The position numbers and the translations under genes are program-made. Shown here piece by piece: positions 25,127 through 34,724 of a stretch of 64,000 nucleotides of DNA (the stretch's first letter is position 1; the number at the start of each line of letters is the position of its first letter). The notes beneath the pieces were generated by a model. The model saw only the letters and a list, made by a program, of their open reading frames with translations, was not told the DNA's origin and did not search any database. Location: the NCBI RefSeq assembly GCF_009712605.1, contig NZ_WASO01000015.1, forward strand, positions 248,001-312,000, written 5' to 3'. This DNA comes from Paludibacter sp. (lineage in GTDB: Bacteria > Bacteroidota > Bacteroidia > Bacteroidales > Paludibacteraceae).

Positions 25127-27949
25127 ATGAAACGAATTCCATTTCTCTTAATGCTTCTTTGTGTTGCCGGAAGCTTGTGTGCAACAGTTGCTGTACAAAC
25201 ATTGTCAAACGGTATGCGTGTGACGCCTAAAAACGGGGCTGCAAAAACAATCGAAATTTCAGTTATTAATAGCAGGATTATCCGTGTGCAAGCACTTCCT
25301 ACAGTCGAGGTGCCTTCGGTAGCCAGTTTGTGTGTGGTGCCCAATGCGGCTACCAAAACTAATTTTCAGGTAGCCACAAACAGCAAATTTGCGTCGTTAA
25401 CCACCGATGAACTTACAGTGAAAGTGGCATTGGCTACCGGCGAAGTGTCGTTTTTCGATAAATCGGGCAAAGTATTGTTGCAAGAGATGCCAAACGGCAA
25501 AAGTTTCAAGACTTTTACGGCTCAAAACGACCACGGCTATACCATGCAGCAAATTTTTAAAGGCACAGAGGGAGAAGCTATTTATGGTTTGGGACAACAC
25601 CAGTCGGACGATTTCAATTACAAGAACAAAAGCGAAGACCTTTTTCAGTACAATACCAAGGTGTCGGTGCCATTTATTGTGTCAACGGCTAATTATGGAA
25701 TTCTTTGGGATAACTACTCGCAAAGCAAATATGGCGATCCGCGCGATTATAAAGATCTGAATCAGTTTACACTTTTCGACAAAGAGGGTAACGAAGGCAA
25801 CCTTACCGCTACCTATATTCAAAAAAGAAAACCATCTATTGTTCGCAAAGAGAATGCAATCGATTACGAAAACCTGAAAACGGTAAAGAAATTTCCCGTG
25901 GATTTTGATTTCAACGATGGATCAATAGTCTGGGAAGGCTCTATCGTTTCACCCATAACCGATACTTACAAATTCAGCCTTTATTATGCCGGTTACACCA
26001 AAGTTTGGATCAACGATTCGCTGGTTGTGCCTGAGCGTTGGAGAACGTCATGGAATCCAAATACTTTTCGATTTACCTACCATTTGGAAAAAGGAAAGCG
26101 CAATAAAATTAAATTGGAGTGGAAACCCGATGGCGGCGTTTCGTACATTGGATTGAAAGCATTGTCATCCAGCCCGATTGAGAAAAACGGAAATATCTCT
26201 TTCTGGTCCGAAATGGGCGATAAGATTGATTATTACTTCGTGGCAGGCAAAAATATGGACGATGTGATTGGCGGTTACCGTACCCTTACTGGCAAAGCCA
26301 GCATTATGCCTAAATGGGCGATGGGTTACTGGCAAAGCCGCGAGCGTTACAAAACGCAGGACGAACTGCTTGGTGTAATGTCGGAATACCGCAAACGTAA
26401 TATTCCTATTGACAATATTGTGCTCGACTGGAATTACTGGCCTGAAAATGCCTGGGGAAGCCACAAATTCGATCTTGACCGTTTTCCCGATGCAAAAGGC
26501 ATGGTGGATTCGTTGCACAAACAAAACGCTCATATCATGATTTCGGTATGGCCTAAATTTTATGTCACCACCGATCACTTCAAACAATTCCAGCAAAAAG
26601 GCTGGATGTACATGCAGGCAGCGAAAGACAGTATCCGCGACTGGGTTGGTCCGGGTTATGTAGGATCGTTCTACGATGCTTACAGTGCCGGTGCTCGTAA
26701 ATTATTCTGGAATCAGATGAAAGATAACCTTTACGTCAAAGGTATTGATGCATGGTGGATGGACGCTTCGGAGCCCAATGTAAGAGATTGTACTGATATG
26801 ACCTACCGCAAAATGCTTTGCGGACCAACGGCTTTGGGCTCTTCGTGGAAATATTTCAATGCGTATGCGCTGGAGAATGCCGACGCTATCTACAACGGAC
26901 AACGCGAAGTGGACAACAATAAACGTGTGTTCCTGTTGACCCGTTCGGGTTTTGCCGGCTTGCAACGCTATTCTACGGCAACCTGGAGTGGCGATATTGC
27001 TACTCGTTGGGAAGATATGAAGGCGCAGATTTCTGCAGGACTGAACTTTGCCATGTCGGGCATTCCATTCTGGACAATGGATATTGGTGGTTTCTGTGTG
27101 GAGAAAAGATACGAGGAAGGTCAGCGCCTGTTCGATAAAACGGGACAAGAAAATGCCGACCTGAACGAATGGCGCGAATTGAACCTTCGTTGGTTTCAGT
27201 TTGGCTCGTTTGCTCCATTGTTCCGCAGCCACGGTCAATTCCCGCTTCGCGAAATATTCAATCTGGCTCCTGAAGGACATCCTGTGTATAAAAGCCTGGT
27301 TTATTACGACGAATTGCGTTATCGCCTGATGCCTTATATCTATTCGTTGGCCGGAATGGCTTATCACAAGGACTTCACCATTATGCGTTCGTTGGCAATG
27401 AGTTATACGTCCGACAAACAAACTTTTGGCGTAAGCGATCAGTTTATGTTCGGCCCCGGAATCATGGTTTGTCCGGTGTATAGCTACAAAGCCCGTACAA
27501 AAGAGGTGTATCTGCCCACAGGTACGCAATGGTTCGATTTTTATAGCAACAAGCAAGTAGCCGGTGGTCAGAAAATAAAAGCAGAAGCACCGCTTGAACG
27601 TATTCCATTGTTCGTTCCTGCCGGAACGATTTTGCCAATCGGTGATGTAATGCAGTATGCTTCTGAGAAAAAAGGTGAAGATATTGAAATTCGCGTCTAT
27701 CAGGGTAAAGATGGTAAATTCAGCTTGTACGAAGACGAGGGCGAAAACTATAACTATGAAAAAGGTGCTTTTTCTACCATCAGCTTTGAATACAACGAAG
27801 CCAAACACCAATTGGTTATCGGCGATCGTCAGGGAAAATTTGCCGGAATGTTGCTCAACCGCACGTTCCGTATTATACCTGTCGGAGCTTCCAATTCGAC
27901 AGCACAAGTGATTCATTATACAGGCAAAAAAGTTGAAATAAATTTATGA
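25127..27949 (+). CDS. secreted GH31 alpha-xylosidase-type enzyme with PA14 insert
   Basis: A 940-residue GH31 protein with a signal peptide (about 1-20). A PA14 domain (about 245-345; VWEGSIVSPITDTYKFSLYY, VWINDSLV) is inserted in the N-terminal sandwich just before the barrel. Nucleophile D546 is in WWMDASEPN and acid/base D623 is in TWSGDIATRW; WAMGYWQSRERYKTQDELL starts the barrel at about 395. The PA14 insert is a known feature of xyloglucan alpha-xylosidases such as Cellvibrio japonicus Xyl31A and the Bacteroides ovatus xyloglucan-locus GH31, so alpha-xylosidase is favoured over alpha-glucosidase. It lies 26 bases after the GH42 gene and 47 bases before a GH3 gene. Confidence 0.9.
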   Translation: MKRIPFLLMLLCVAGSLCATVAVQTLSNGMRVTPKNGAAKTIEISVINSRIIRVQALPTVEVPSVASLCVVPNAATKTNFQVATNSKFASLTTDELTVKVALATGEVSFFDKSGKVLLQEMPNGKSFKTFTAQNDHGYTMQQIFKGTEGEAIYGLGQHQSDDFNYKNKSEDLFQYNTKVSVPFIVSTANYGILWDNYSQSKYGDPRDYKDLNQFTLFDKEGNEGNLTATYIQKRKPSIVRKENAIDYENLKTVKKFPVDFDFNDGSIVWEGSIVSPITDTYKFSLYYAGYTKVWINDSLVVPERWRTSWNPNTFRFTYHLEKGKRNKIKLEWKPDGGVSYIGLKALSSSPIEKNGNISFWSEMGDKIDYYFVAGKNMDDVIGGYRTLTGKASIMPKWAMGYWQSRERYKTQDELLGVMSEYRKRNIPIDNIVLDWNYWPENAWGSHKFDLDRFPDAKGMVDSLHKQNAHIMISVWPKFYVTTDHFKQFQQKGWMYMQAAKDSIRDWVGPGYVGSFYDAYSAGARKLFWNQMKDNLYVKGIDAWWMDASEPNVRDCTDMTYRKMLCGPTALGSSWKYFNAYALENADAIYNGQREVDNNKRVFLLTRSGFAGLQRYSTATWSGDIATRWEDMKAQISAGLNFAMSGIPFWTMDIGGFCVEKRYEEGQRLFDKTGQENADLNEWRELNLRWFQFGSFAPLFRSHGQFPLREIFNLAPEGHPVYKSLVYYDELRYRLMPYIYSLAGMAYHKDFTIMRSLAMSYTSDKQTFGVSDQFMFGPGIMVCPVYSYKARTKEVYLPTGTQWFDFYSNKQVAGGQKIKAEAPLERIPLFVPAGTILPIGDVMQYASEKKGEDIEIRVYQGKDGKFSLYEDEGENYNYEKGAFSTISFEYNEAKHQLVIGDRQGKFAGMLLNRTFRIIPVGASNSTAQVIHYTGKKVEINL

Positions 27950-27996
27950 TCCAAAGAAAAGTTATAGCAGTAATCGTAACAATCAAATAAATAATA

Positions 27997-30204
27997 ATGT
28001 TGACTTTCAAAACAAAACTCCTTTCATCTCTTTTGTTGGGAATCGCTTTTACAACTTCTGCTCAAAACAGCACTCCGGTTTACCTGAACGTAAACAAACC
28101 GATAGAAGAGCGGGTCGAAAATGCCCTGTCTCTAATGACAACCGAAGAGAAAGTGGCTCTTTGTCATGCTCAATCGAAATTTAGTTCAAAAGGGGTTGCC
28201 CGTTTGGGAATACCTGATGTGTGGTCATCGGACGGTTCGCACGGAGTGAGCGACGAAAAATTGTGGGACGAATGGAGCAGCGCACAGTGGGCGAATGATT
28301 CGTGTACAGCCTTTCCAGCCCTGACGGCTCTGGCTGCCACATTTAATCCTGAGATGGCATCACTGTTCGGTAAATCTATAGGCGAAGAAGCACGTCATCG
28401 TGAGAAAACCATGCTGTTGGGGCCTGGCGTGAACATTTACCGCAGTCCGCTGAATGGTCGAAACTTTGAATACATGGGCGAAGATCCTTACTTGGCTTCT
28501 CGCATGGTAGTTCCTTATATTCAAGGTGTACAGTCCTGCGGTGTAGCGGCTTGTCTAAAGCATTTTGCTCTCAACAATCAGGAAATTAGCCGCGGTGAGA
28601 TAAACGTCAACCTTAGCGACCGCGCCTTGCACGAAATTTATCTTCCCGCATTTAAGGCAGCCGTTCAGGAAGGAAAAGCGTGGTCGATTATGGGTGCGTA
28701 CAACAAATTCCGTGGCGAACATTGTTGCCACAACGATTTACTGTTGAATAGAATCCTGAAACAGGATTGGAACTTTGACGGTGTGGTAGTAAGCGATTGG
28801 GGTGGCGTACACAATACCGACGAGGCTGTAAACAATGGTCTTGACATTGAAATGGGTACCTACACCAACGGACTGACAACACAGGGACATTTCCCATTCT
28901 CAAGTTATTATTTGGCCAATCCGTTTCTGAAAGGAATTAAGGACGGAAAATATGACATGGCTAAGCTTGATGATAAGGCTCGCAGAATCTTACGCCTGAT
29001 TTTTCGCACCACCATGAGTGCCAATCGTCCGTTTGGTCGTTTCGTATCGCCCGAGCATAGCGCAGCTGCCCGGAAAATTGCGCAGGAAGCCATTGTCTTG
29101 TTGAAAAATGATAAAAACATGCTACCTATTCCGGTAGGAAAATACAAGAAAATTGCTGTTATTGGCGAAAATGCCAGTCGCAGTTTGGTGGTAGGTGGAG
29201 GATCTACGGCTCTGAAAGTGGCTTATGAGGTAACTCCTTTGCAGGGTATTATGAGTAAGTATGGCAAAGAACATGTGGTTTACAGCATGGGATATGCGTC
29301 AGGTCCTTCGCTTTACGGAGCAGAAGCACCTTCGAAACTGAATGCCGATTCGTTGCAAAAAGCGGCGATTGAAGTAGCAAAATCGGCTGATTTGGTGATT
29401 TATGTGGGCGGACTGAACAAAAATTACTATCAGGATTGCGAAAGTGGCGACCGTAAATCGCTCAGCCTGCCATTTGGCGAAGACAAACTGATAACCTCTA
29501 TTGAGCAGGTAAACAAAAACGTGGTGGTTGTTTTCTCAAGTGGTAACGCTATTACTATGCCTTGGTTGGATAAAACACCAGCCGTGGTGTTGTCATGGTA
29601 TTTGGGTTCCGAAGCCGGAAACGCATTGGTTGATGTGCTTTCGGGTGATGTAAATCCTTCGGGAAAATTGCCATTCTCGTTTCCAAAGAAGCTTACCGAT
29701 ATTGGCGCTCATGCCTTTGATAAAATGTGCTACCCGGGCGATAGTGTAAATGTATATTACAAAGAAGATATTCTGGTGGGTTACCGCTGGTTGGATACCA
29801 AAAAGATAGAACCGTTATTCCCGTTCGGGTTTGGGTTGAGTTACACTACTTTTGCTTATTCCAAACCGGCAGCAGACAAAACCGAAGTTGCTACTGATGG
29901 TATCCTAAAAGTGAGTTTTGTGCTTACAAACAGCGGAAAAGTTGATGGTGCGGAGTCTGCACAGCTTTATATAAGCAAACAGAAATCAGCCGTGACGCGT
30001 GCTGCTAAGGAGTTGAAAGCATTTAAGAAAGTATTCCTCAAAGCGGGCGAAAGCCAAACGGTAACGATGGCAGTGCCTGTGAGTAGTTTCGCCTATTATA
30101 ACGAAGCGAAATACGGTTGGGAAGTAGAACCGGGTAACTATACGCTGTTGCTGGGCAGTTCGTCGCGCGACGTAAAAGGGAAAGTAGAGGTAACTGTAAA
30201 ATGA
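27997..30204 (+). CDS. secreted GH3 beta-glucosidase-type enzyme
   Basis: A 735-residue GH3 enzyme with a signal peptide (about 1-22, FTTSAQ). The N-terminal barrel (about 35-330) holds KHFALNNQE and nucleophile D267 in VVVSDWGG; the alpha/beta sandwich (about 365-600) has the acid/base region CESGDRKSLSLPFGEDKL; a fibronectin III-like domain ends the protein (about 650-733). Domain order and length are standard for beta-glucosidases and beta-xylosidases of this family. In a xyloglucan-type locus it would hydrolyse backbone glucose after side-chain removal; this is inferred. It is the last gene of the tight run that starts at 22998; a 350-base gap follows. Confidence 0.9.
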   Translation: MLTFKTKLLSSLLLGIAFTTSAQNSTPVYLNVNKPIEERVENALSLMTTEEKVALCHAQSKFSSKGVARLGIPDVWSSDGSHGVSDEKLWDEWSSAQWANDSCTAFPALTALAATFNPEMASLFGKSIGEEARHREKTMLLGPGVNIYRSPLNGRNFEYMGEDPYLASRMVVPYIQGVQSCGVAACLKHFALNNQEISRGEINVNLSDRALHEIYLPAFKAAVQEGKAWSIMGAYNKFRGEHCCHNDLLLNRILKQDWNFDGVVVSDWGGVHNTDEAVNNGLDIEMGTYTNGLTTQGHFPFSSYYLANPFLKGIKDGKYDMAKLDDKARRILRLIFRTTMSANRPFGRFVSPEHSAAARKIAQEAIVLLKNDKNMLPIPVGKYKKIAVIGENASRSLVVGGGSTALKVAYEVTPLQGIMSKYGKEHVVYSMGYASGPSLYGAEAPSKLNADSLQKAAIEVAKSADLVIYVGGLNKNYYQDCESGDRKSLSLPFGEDKLITSIEQVNKNVVVVFSSGNAITMPWLDKTPAVVLSWYLGSEAGNALVDVLSGDVNPSGKLPFSFPKKLTDIGAHAFDKMCYPGDSVNVYYKEDILVGYRWLDTKKIEPLFPFGFGLSYTTFAYSKPAADKTEVATDGILKVSFVLTNSGKVDGAESAQLYISKQKSAVTRAAKELKAFKKVFLKAGESQTVTMAVPVSSFAYYNEAKYGWEVEPGNYTLLLGSSSRDVKGKVEVTVK

Positions 30205-30555
30205 AGATAATCTGGATAGAATGGTTCCTAATGGCAAATTTATTCGGTTTTAAATTACAAATGGGCTACGGGTAAACTAATATCTCTGTTATCGCTAATC
30301 TGCATCCGTCGGAGTGAGTGGTGGTACATGATGTCCGACTCTCAAATGCCCCTGGTTTGTACAACAATGCGTTTAAACTATGCGAAGCCAAAGTCGTCAA
30401 AGCTAAGTGACTTCGGCATTAACTGATTGTGCCGAATTTATCTGTTTGAAAAGACACAAACGTATTGTAGTAATACCGGCTATACCAAAGGTATTAACCA
30501 CTTTGGTTTGGCAGAAGAGATGTAAACAATGTAACCGCTTCTTATTCAATTGTCC
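30205..30555. other. intergenic region between the two GH3 genes
   Basis: About 350 bases with no gene that I can support. An imperfect hairpin near 30390-30420 (GCCAAAGTC facing GACTTCGGC around a 13-base loop) could end the upstream transcript, but it lacks a T run. From here to 35675 the composition becomes visibly richer in C and G at third positions, so the gap may mark a join between segments of different origin. No convincing TAnnTTTG element was found. Confidence 0.4.
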
Positions 30556-33500
30556 ATGAAACACAAATTTATCGGAATTGCCTGCGCAATTCTCTGCGGA
30601 CTCGCTTTTACGGCGTTCAAACCCGCGCCTCAAAAAACAAAAATTCCCATTTATCTGAACACGGCTTACTCGTTTGACGAACGGGCCGCCGATCTTGTCT
30701 CCCGGCTTACTCTGGAAGAAAAGGAGAGCCTTCTGGGTAACAATATGGCTGCCGTGCCACGACTCGGTATTCATGCATTCAATGTATGGAGTGAAGCGCT
30801 GCACGGGGTTTCGTTTGGATTTACAAACGGAGCGAATTCTCCCTGTTCGTTTTCCAACAGCGCTGCCCTCGGATCTGCATGGGATCCGAACCTGATGCAG
30901 CGGGAAGCCGCTGCTATTGCAGACGAAGCCCGGGCGCTGAATTCCCCCGTCATCACAGGACTTACCTACTATTCTCCCGTGGTAGAACCTATCCGCGACC
31001 CGCGGTGGGGACGGACCGGAGAGTCGTACGGTGAAGACCCATTCCTGGTGTCGCAAATCGCAAGCGGATTTATCAAAGGGATGATGGGCAACGATCCGAC
31101 CTACCTGAAAACGGTTCCCTGTGGCAAACACTATTTTGCCAACAATAGCGAATTCAACCGACACGACGGTAACTCGGTGATGGACGGACGCGATATGCGT
31201 GAGTTCTACATATCGCCCTACAAGCAACTGATTGAACAGGACAAGTTGCCCTCCATCATGTCTTCGTACAATGCGGTGAACGGTGTGCCGACCTCTGCCA
31301 GTAAATTCTATCTCGACACCATTGCGCGACGCACTTACGGTCTGAAAGGTTATATCACCGGCGACTGCTCGGCGGTAGAAGAGATCTACTCCAGCCACCA
31401 TTATGCCAAAACCCCGGAAGAGGCCGCTGCCATGGGTCTGAAAGCCGGAGTCGACATCGACTGCGGAAGCGTATATCAACGAAGCGCGATTAAAGCGTTG
31501 AATCAGGGACTTATCACAGTTGCAGATATAGACAAAGCGCTGGTAAATATTTTTGCTATCCGGATGCGCACCGGCGAGTTCGATCCTTCGGCAAAAGTTG
31601 CGTATAACCTTTATCCGAAAGAGTTGGTCGGTTCCAAAGCACACCTGGAGCTTGCCAAAGAGGTCGCAACCAGAACTCCCGTTCTGCTCAAAAACGACAA
31701 CAGCACCAAAACAATCCAAAAGATACTGCCTCTCAACCCGGCGGAATTGAAGAAAATTGCACTGATCGGTCCGCAAGCCGACAAAGTGGAGCTCGGCCCC
31801 TATTCGGGCAGACCCGCCAAAGAGAACATGGTTTCTCCGTATGCCGGAATCAAGAAATACATTTCGGACAAAGGCCTTTCGACCGAAGTAATGCTCTCTT
31901 CGGGTGGCAATACGGCCAGCAAAAGCAACCTGCTTTACATCGCCGGTTTCGAGCTTCGGAAAGCCAACGGTACCGTTACTAAATACGATGCCACCAAATT
32001 CAGCTCATCGTCCAAAGGCATCACTACCGGTGCGGGCATGGGTACCGAATTTCAGGTACGCTCCATCGACGACGGTTCGTGGACTGCCTACGAAAATGTT
32101 GATCTGACAGAGGTCGATACGATCGGTATCAGCCTGAATGTTCTTACCGAAGGCGGAATTATTGAAGCACGGGTTGGTTCGCCGGAAGGAAATTTATTGA
32201 CGACCCTGAATGCCACTGTTGCAGCCGGATTTAAAGCTGGCGGCCCTTACGGCGGAGGCAAACTGACCAAAGTAAAAGTAAATAAACTGGGATTGAACGG
32301 ACTTCAGACACTCTACTTCGTTTACAAAGCTCCTGCCGATGCCAAAGTGGACGAACAAGCTATTGCCACCGCAGCTTCGGCCGATGCCGCTGTTGTGTTT
32401 GTAGGAACCGACGAAAACACAGCTACCGAAGAGGCCGACCGTCTCTCACTGGTACTACCCGGCAATCAGGTCGATCTGATCAAAGCGGTGGCTGCTGTCA
32501 ATCCGAATACCATCGTGGTGATGCAAACGTTGGGATGTGTCGAAGTGGAAGAGTTCAAAAGCCTGCAAAATATCCCCGGCATCATCTGGGTGGGTTACAA
32601 CGGACAGGTACAGGGCGCAGCTATTGCCGACATTCTTTTCGGCGATGCAAATCCGGGCGGTAAGCTGAATGGCACCTGGTATAAATCGGTGAAAGACCTG
32701 CCCGACATTACCGATTACACGCTCCTGGGAGGTAACGGTAAAAACGGACGTACCTTCTGGTATTTCAATAAGGATGTTTCGTACGAATTTGGTTACGGCC
32801 TCTCTTATACCACTTTCAAATACGATAACTTCAAAATCAGCAAAAACACCATTACACCGCACGATAAAATTACGGTGAGTGTAGATGTTACGAACACAGG
32901 CAACTGTGCCGGTGACGAAGTGGTACAGGTGTACATGCGGACTCCGGATAGTCCGGCTGTTTTGCAACGCCCCATCAAACGCCTGAAGGGTTTCCAACGG
33001 GTAACCATCCCCAGAGGGCAAACCAAAACGGTCAATATCGACATCGATTGCGCCGATCTCTGGTTTTGGGACATGAAGAACAACAAAATAACATTCGATC
33101 AGGGCAACTATCTGTTCGAGATCGGAGCTTCTTCAAAGGATATTAAAGGTACCGTGTCGGCCACGATGAACGGAACTTTCAAACCGGAACTGAAGGTAGT
33201 GGTTGCCGACTGCAACACCGTTGTACTGAAGAGCGGAGCCACCACACAAACCAGCGTAACTGCAGCCATGACCGACGACAGTTTCTACGACATTACCAAG
33301 ACAAAAATTGTCTACTCCAGCAACAATCCTGCCGTTGCAACCGTCGACAGCAAGGGAGTGGTCACGGCCAAAGCTTCGGGCGTTGCCACCATTACCGCAG
33401 CAGTGACGGTAGATAACAAAACCGTAGAAGGCAACTATCCCATCAAAGTGGTGCCCGATCTGAATCCGGTTTCGATAACCGTCAATAAAAAAGTAGTGCC

Positions 33501-34392
33501 GGGCTTTAATGTTGCCACCACACAATACAGTTACCTACAAGGCAAGCCGTCGTCCAAAGCGCCGGTTGTTGTAGCTGTACCATCCGATCCTGATATTGCG
33601 GTTGAAACACAGCAGGCAAAAGGAGTTCCGGGAACGGCTACCGTATTGTTGACCGATTACAACACCTTTGATACCAAAGAGTACGCTGTCAATTTCGGCA
33701 TCAAATCGGTAAGTGCTGAATTCGACAGCAACGCATTGGGCAAGCAGTGGCATTGGGTGCGTGAAAATGCCGCACAATGGAGCCTCTCGAAAAAAGCCGG
33801 TTCGTTGACCATCACAAGCGGCAAAGGAGACATTACCGAAGCAAGTAATAATGCAGAGAACATTCTGTTGCAAAGCGCCAACACCGACTGGACAATAGAG
33901 ACAAAGCTCGTCTGTTCGCGGAAACCTTCGGGATTTTCTCAAAACGCCGGTTTGGTTGCTTACCAGGATGATAATAACTTTGTGAAATTAGTTTACAGAG
34001 CCGGTGGTGGCGGTCGCAGAGGCATGACGAGAGCCGGAGCAGGCGAACAACCGGGGTCGGTAGAGTTGTCCGTTGAGAGTAACGGAAGCCAGAAATCGGC
34101 GGTAACTCTCAGTATGGATGGAATTATACAAAACGACAATACGCTGATCCTGAAATTAGTAAAGAAAGGTGCCGTTTATACTGCATCCTGTTCTGCCGAT
34201 GGGGTGAATTTCAAACCCGTTGGTTCGGCCGACATGGTGCTGAAAGATATTCAAAGCGGGGTAATGGTCTGCGATGGCGTTACATCCGGCCGCATGGGAG
34301 GCTTCCCCAGAATGCAGCAGGCTCCTCAACCGACCACGCCGTTTGAAGTTGCGTTCGACTATTTCCGAATCATAAATAACGGACTGAAATAG
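30556..34392 (+). CDS. very long GH3 beta-xylosidase-like enzyme with CBM6-like insert, Ig-like and LamG-like domains
   Basis: A 1278-residue protein, almost twice the usual GH3 length. A hydrophobic N-terminus (signal peptide about 5-21) is followed by a barrel with GKHYFANNSEFNRHDGN and nucleophile D270 in YITGDCSAVEE, the pattern of plant-type beta-xylosidase GH3 enzymes. The second GH3 domain is interrupted at about 460-595 by a CBM6-like sandwich (WTAYENVDLTEVDTIGISL, GLQTLYFVYKAP), then resumes with EEADRLSLVLPG. A fibronectin III-like domain (about 768-858), a Big_2-like Ig domain (about 900-965; SSNNPAVATVDSKGVVTAKASG), a further beta stretch, and a concanavalin A/DUF1349-like domain (about 1052-1275) follow. 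ATG 30556 is preferred to the in-frame TTG at 30550. Codon use is more C/G-ending than in the genes upstream. Confidence 0.88.
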   Translation: MKHKFIGIACAILCGLAFTAFKPAPQKTKIPIYLNTAYSFDERAADLVSRLTLEEKESLLGNNMAAVPRLGIHAFNVWSEALHGVSFGFTNGANSPCSFSNSAALGSAWDPNLMQREAAAIADEARALNSPVITGLTYYSPVVEPIRDPRWGRTGESYGEDPFLVSQIASGFIKGMMGNDPTYLKTVPCGKHYFANNSEFNRHDGNSVMDGRDMREFYISPYKQLIEQDKLPSIMSSYNAVNGVPTSASKFYLDTIARRTYGLKGYITGDCSAVEEIYSSHHYAKTPEEAAAMGLKAGVDIDCGSVYQRSAIKALNQGLITVADIDKALVNIFAIRMRTGEFDPSAKVAYNLYPKELVGSKAHLELAKEVATRTPVLLKNDNSTKTIQKILPLNPAELKKIALIGPQADKVELGPYSGRPAKENMVSPYAGIKKYISDKGLSTEVMLSSGGNTASKSNLLYIAGFELRKANGTVTKYDATKFSSSSKGITTGAGMGTEFQVRSIDDGSWTAYENVDLTEVDTIGISLNVLTEGGIIEARVGSPEGNLLTTLNATVAAGFKAGGPYGGGKLTKVKVNKLGLNGLQTLYFVYKAPADAKVDEQAIATAASADAAVVFVGTDENTATEEADRLSLVLPGNQVDLIKAVAAVNPNTIVVMQTLGCVEVEEFKSLQNIPGIIWVGYNGQVQGAAIADILFGDANPGGKLNGTWYKSVKDLPDITDYTLLGGNGKNGRTFWYFNKDVSYEFGYGLSYTTFKYDNFKISKNTITPHDKITVSVDVTNTGNCAGDEVVQVYMRTPDSPAVLQRPIKRLKGFQRVTIPRGQTKTVNIDIDCADLWFWDMKNNKITFDQGNYLFEIGASSKDIKGTVSATMNGTFKPELKVVVADCNTVVLKSGATTQTSVTAAMTDDSFYDITKTKIVYSSNNPAVATVDSKGVVTAKASGVATITAAVTVDNKTVEGNYPIKVVPDLNPVSITVNKKVVPGFNVATTQYSYLQGKPSSKAPVVVAVPSDPDIAVETQQAKGVPGTATVLLTDYNTFDTKEYAVNFGIKSVSAEFDSNALGKQWHWVRENAAQWSLSKKAGSLTITSGKGDITEASNNAENILLQSANTDWTIETKLVCSRKPSGFSQNAGLVAYQDDNNFVKLVYRAGGGGRRGMTRAGAGEQPGSVELSVESNGSQKSAVTLSMDGIIQNDNTLILKLVKKGAVYTASCSADGVNFKPVGSADMVLKDIQSGVMVCDGVTSGRMGGFPRMQQAPQPTTPFEVAFDYFRIINNGLK

Positions 34393-34406
34393 AAAAATAT
34401 TCACCT

Positions 34407-34442
34407 TCAGCATCGGCTGTTCTAAAAAAGAGCCGATGCTGA
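34407..34442 (+). terminator. hairpin after the long GH3 gene
   Basis: A 12-base stem, TCAGCATCGGCT (34407-34418) with AGCCGATGCTGA (34431-34442), loop of 12 bases, starts 14 bases after the GH3 stop. There is no T run after it, so it may be an mRNA-stabilising 3' hairpin or a factor-assisted terminator. Confidence 0.5.
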
Positions 34443-34480
34443 TATGATTATCGGATATATAGCTTGATTATGTTGCATAT

Positions 34481-34678
34481 TGCCTGAAAGGCATTATTTT
34501 CATAACCGTATGCCAATGGCGTACGGTTTCAACAGCTCATGCTTTCGTGCCTGAATTGAAAATCGACGTAGTCAAAGGCACTACGTTGAGTTTTGTCCGA
34601 CCTTTCAGGTCGTATAAATTGATGGTTTATTCACACAGGTCACAGACCTGTGGTTATGCAAATTGGGCTTTTCAAGCC
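34481..34678. repeat. array of seven short dissimilar hairpins
   Basis: Within 198 non-coding bases there are seven separate palindromes: TGCCT-GAA-AGGCA (34481-34493), AACCGTA..TACGGTT (34504-34528, nearly perfect through its centre), CATG-CTTT-CGTG (34538-34549), ACGTAGT..ACTACGT (34566-34586), CGACCT-TTC-AGGTCG (34598-34612), CACAGGT-CACAG-ACCTGTG (34634-34652) and GGCTT-TTC-AAGCC (34666-34678). Stems differ from each other, which is not like a simple tandem repeat. Such strings of mini-hairpins recur between genes in Bacteroidota, as far as I recall; their role is unknown. Confidence 0.65.
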
Positions 34679-34724
34679 ATAAGACAAAATATTAGATACT
34701 CATTAACCCGACGATACGCTTATT

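Noticed and set aside
26702-27916. 404-codon open frame on the minus strand
   Set aside because: Antisense to the PA14-containing GH31 gene, no recognisable domain.
30403-31776. 457-codon open frame on the minus strand
   Set aside because: Antisense to the GH3 barrel; a by-product of the codon bias of that gene.
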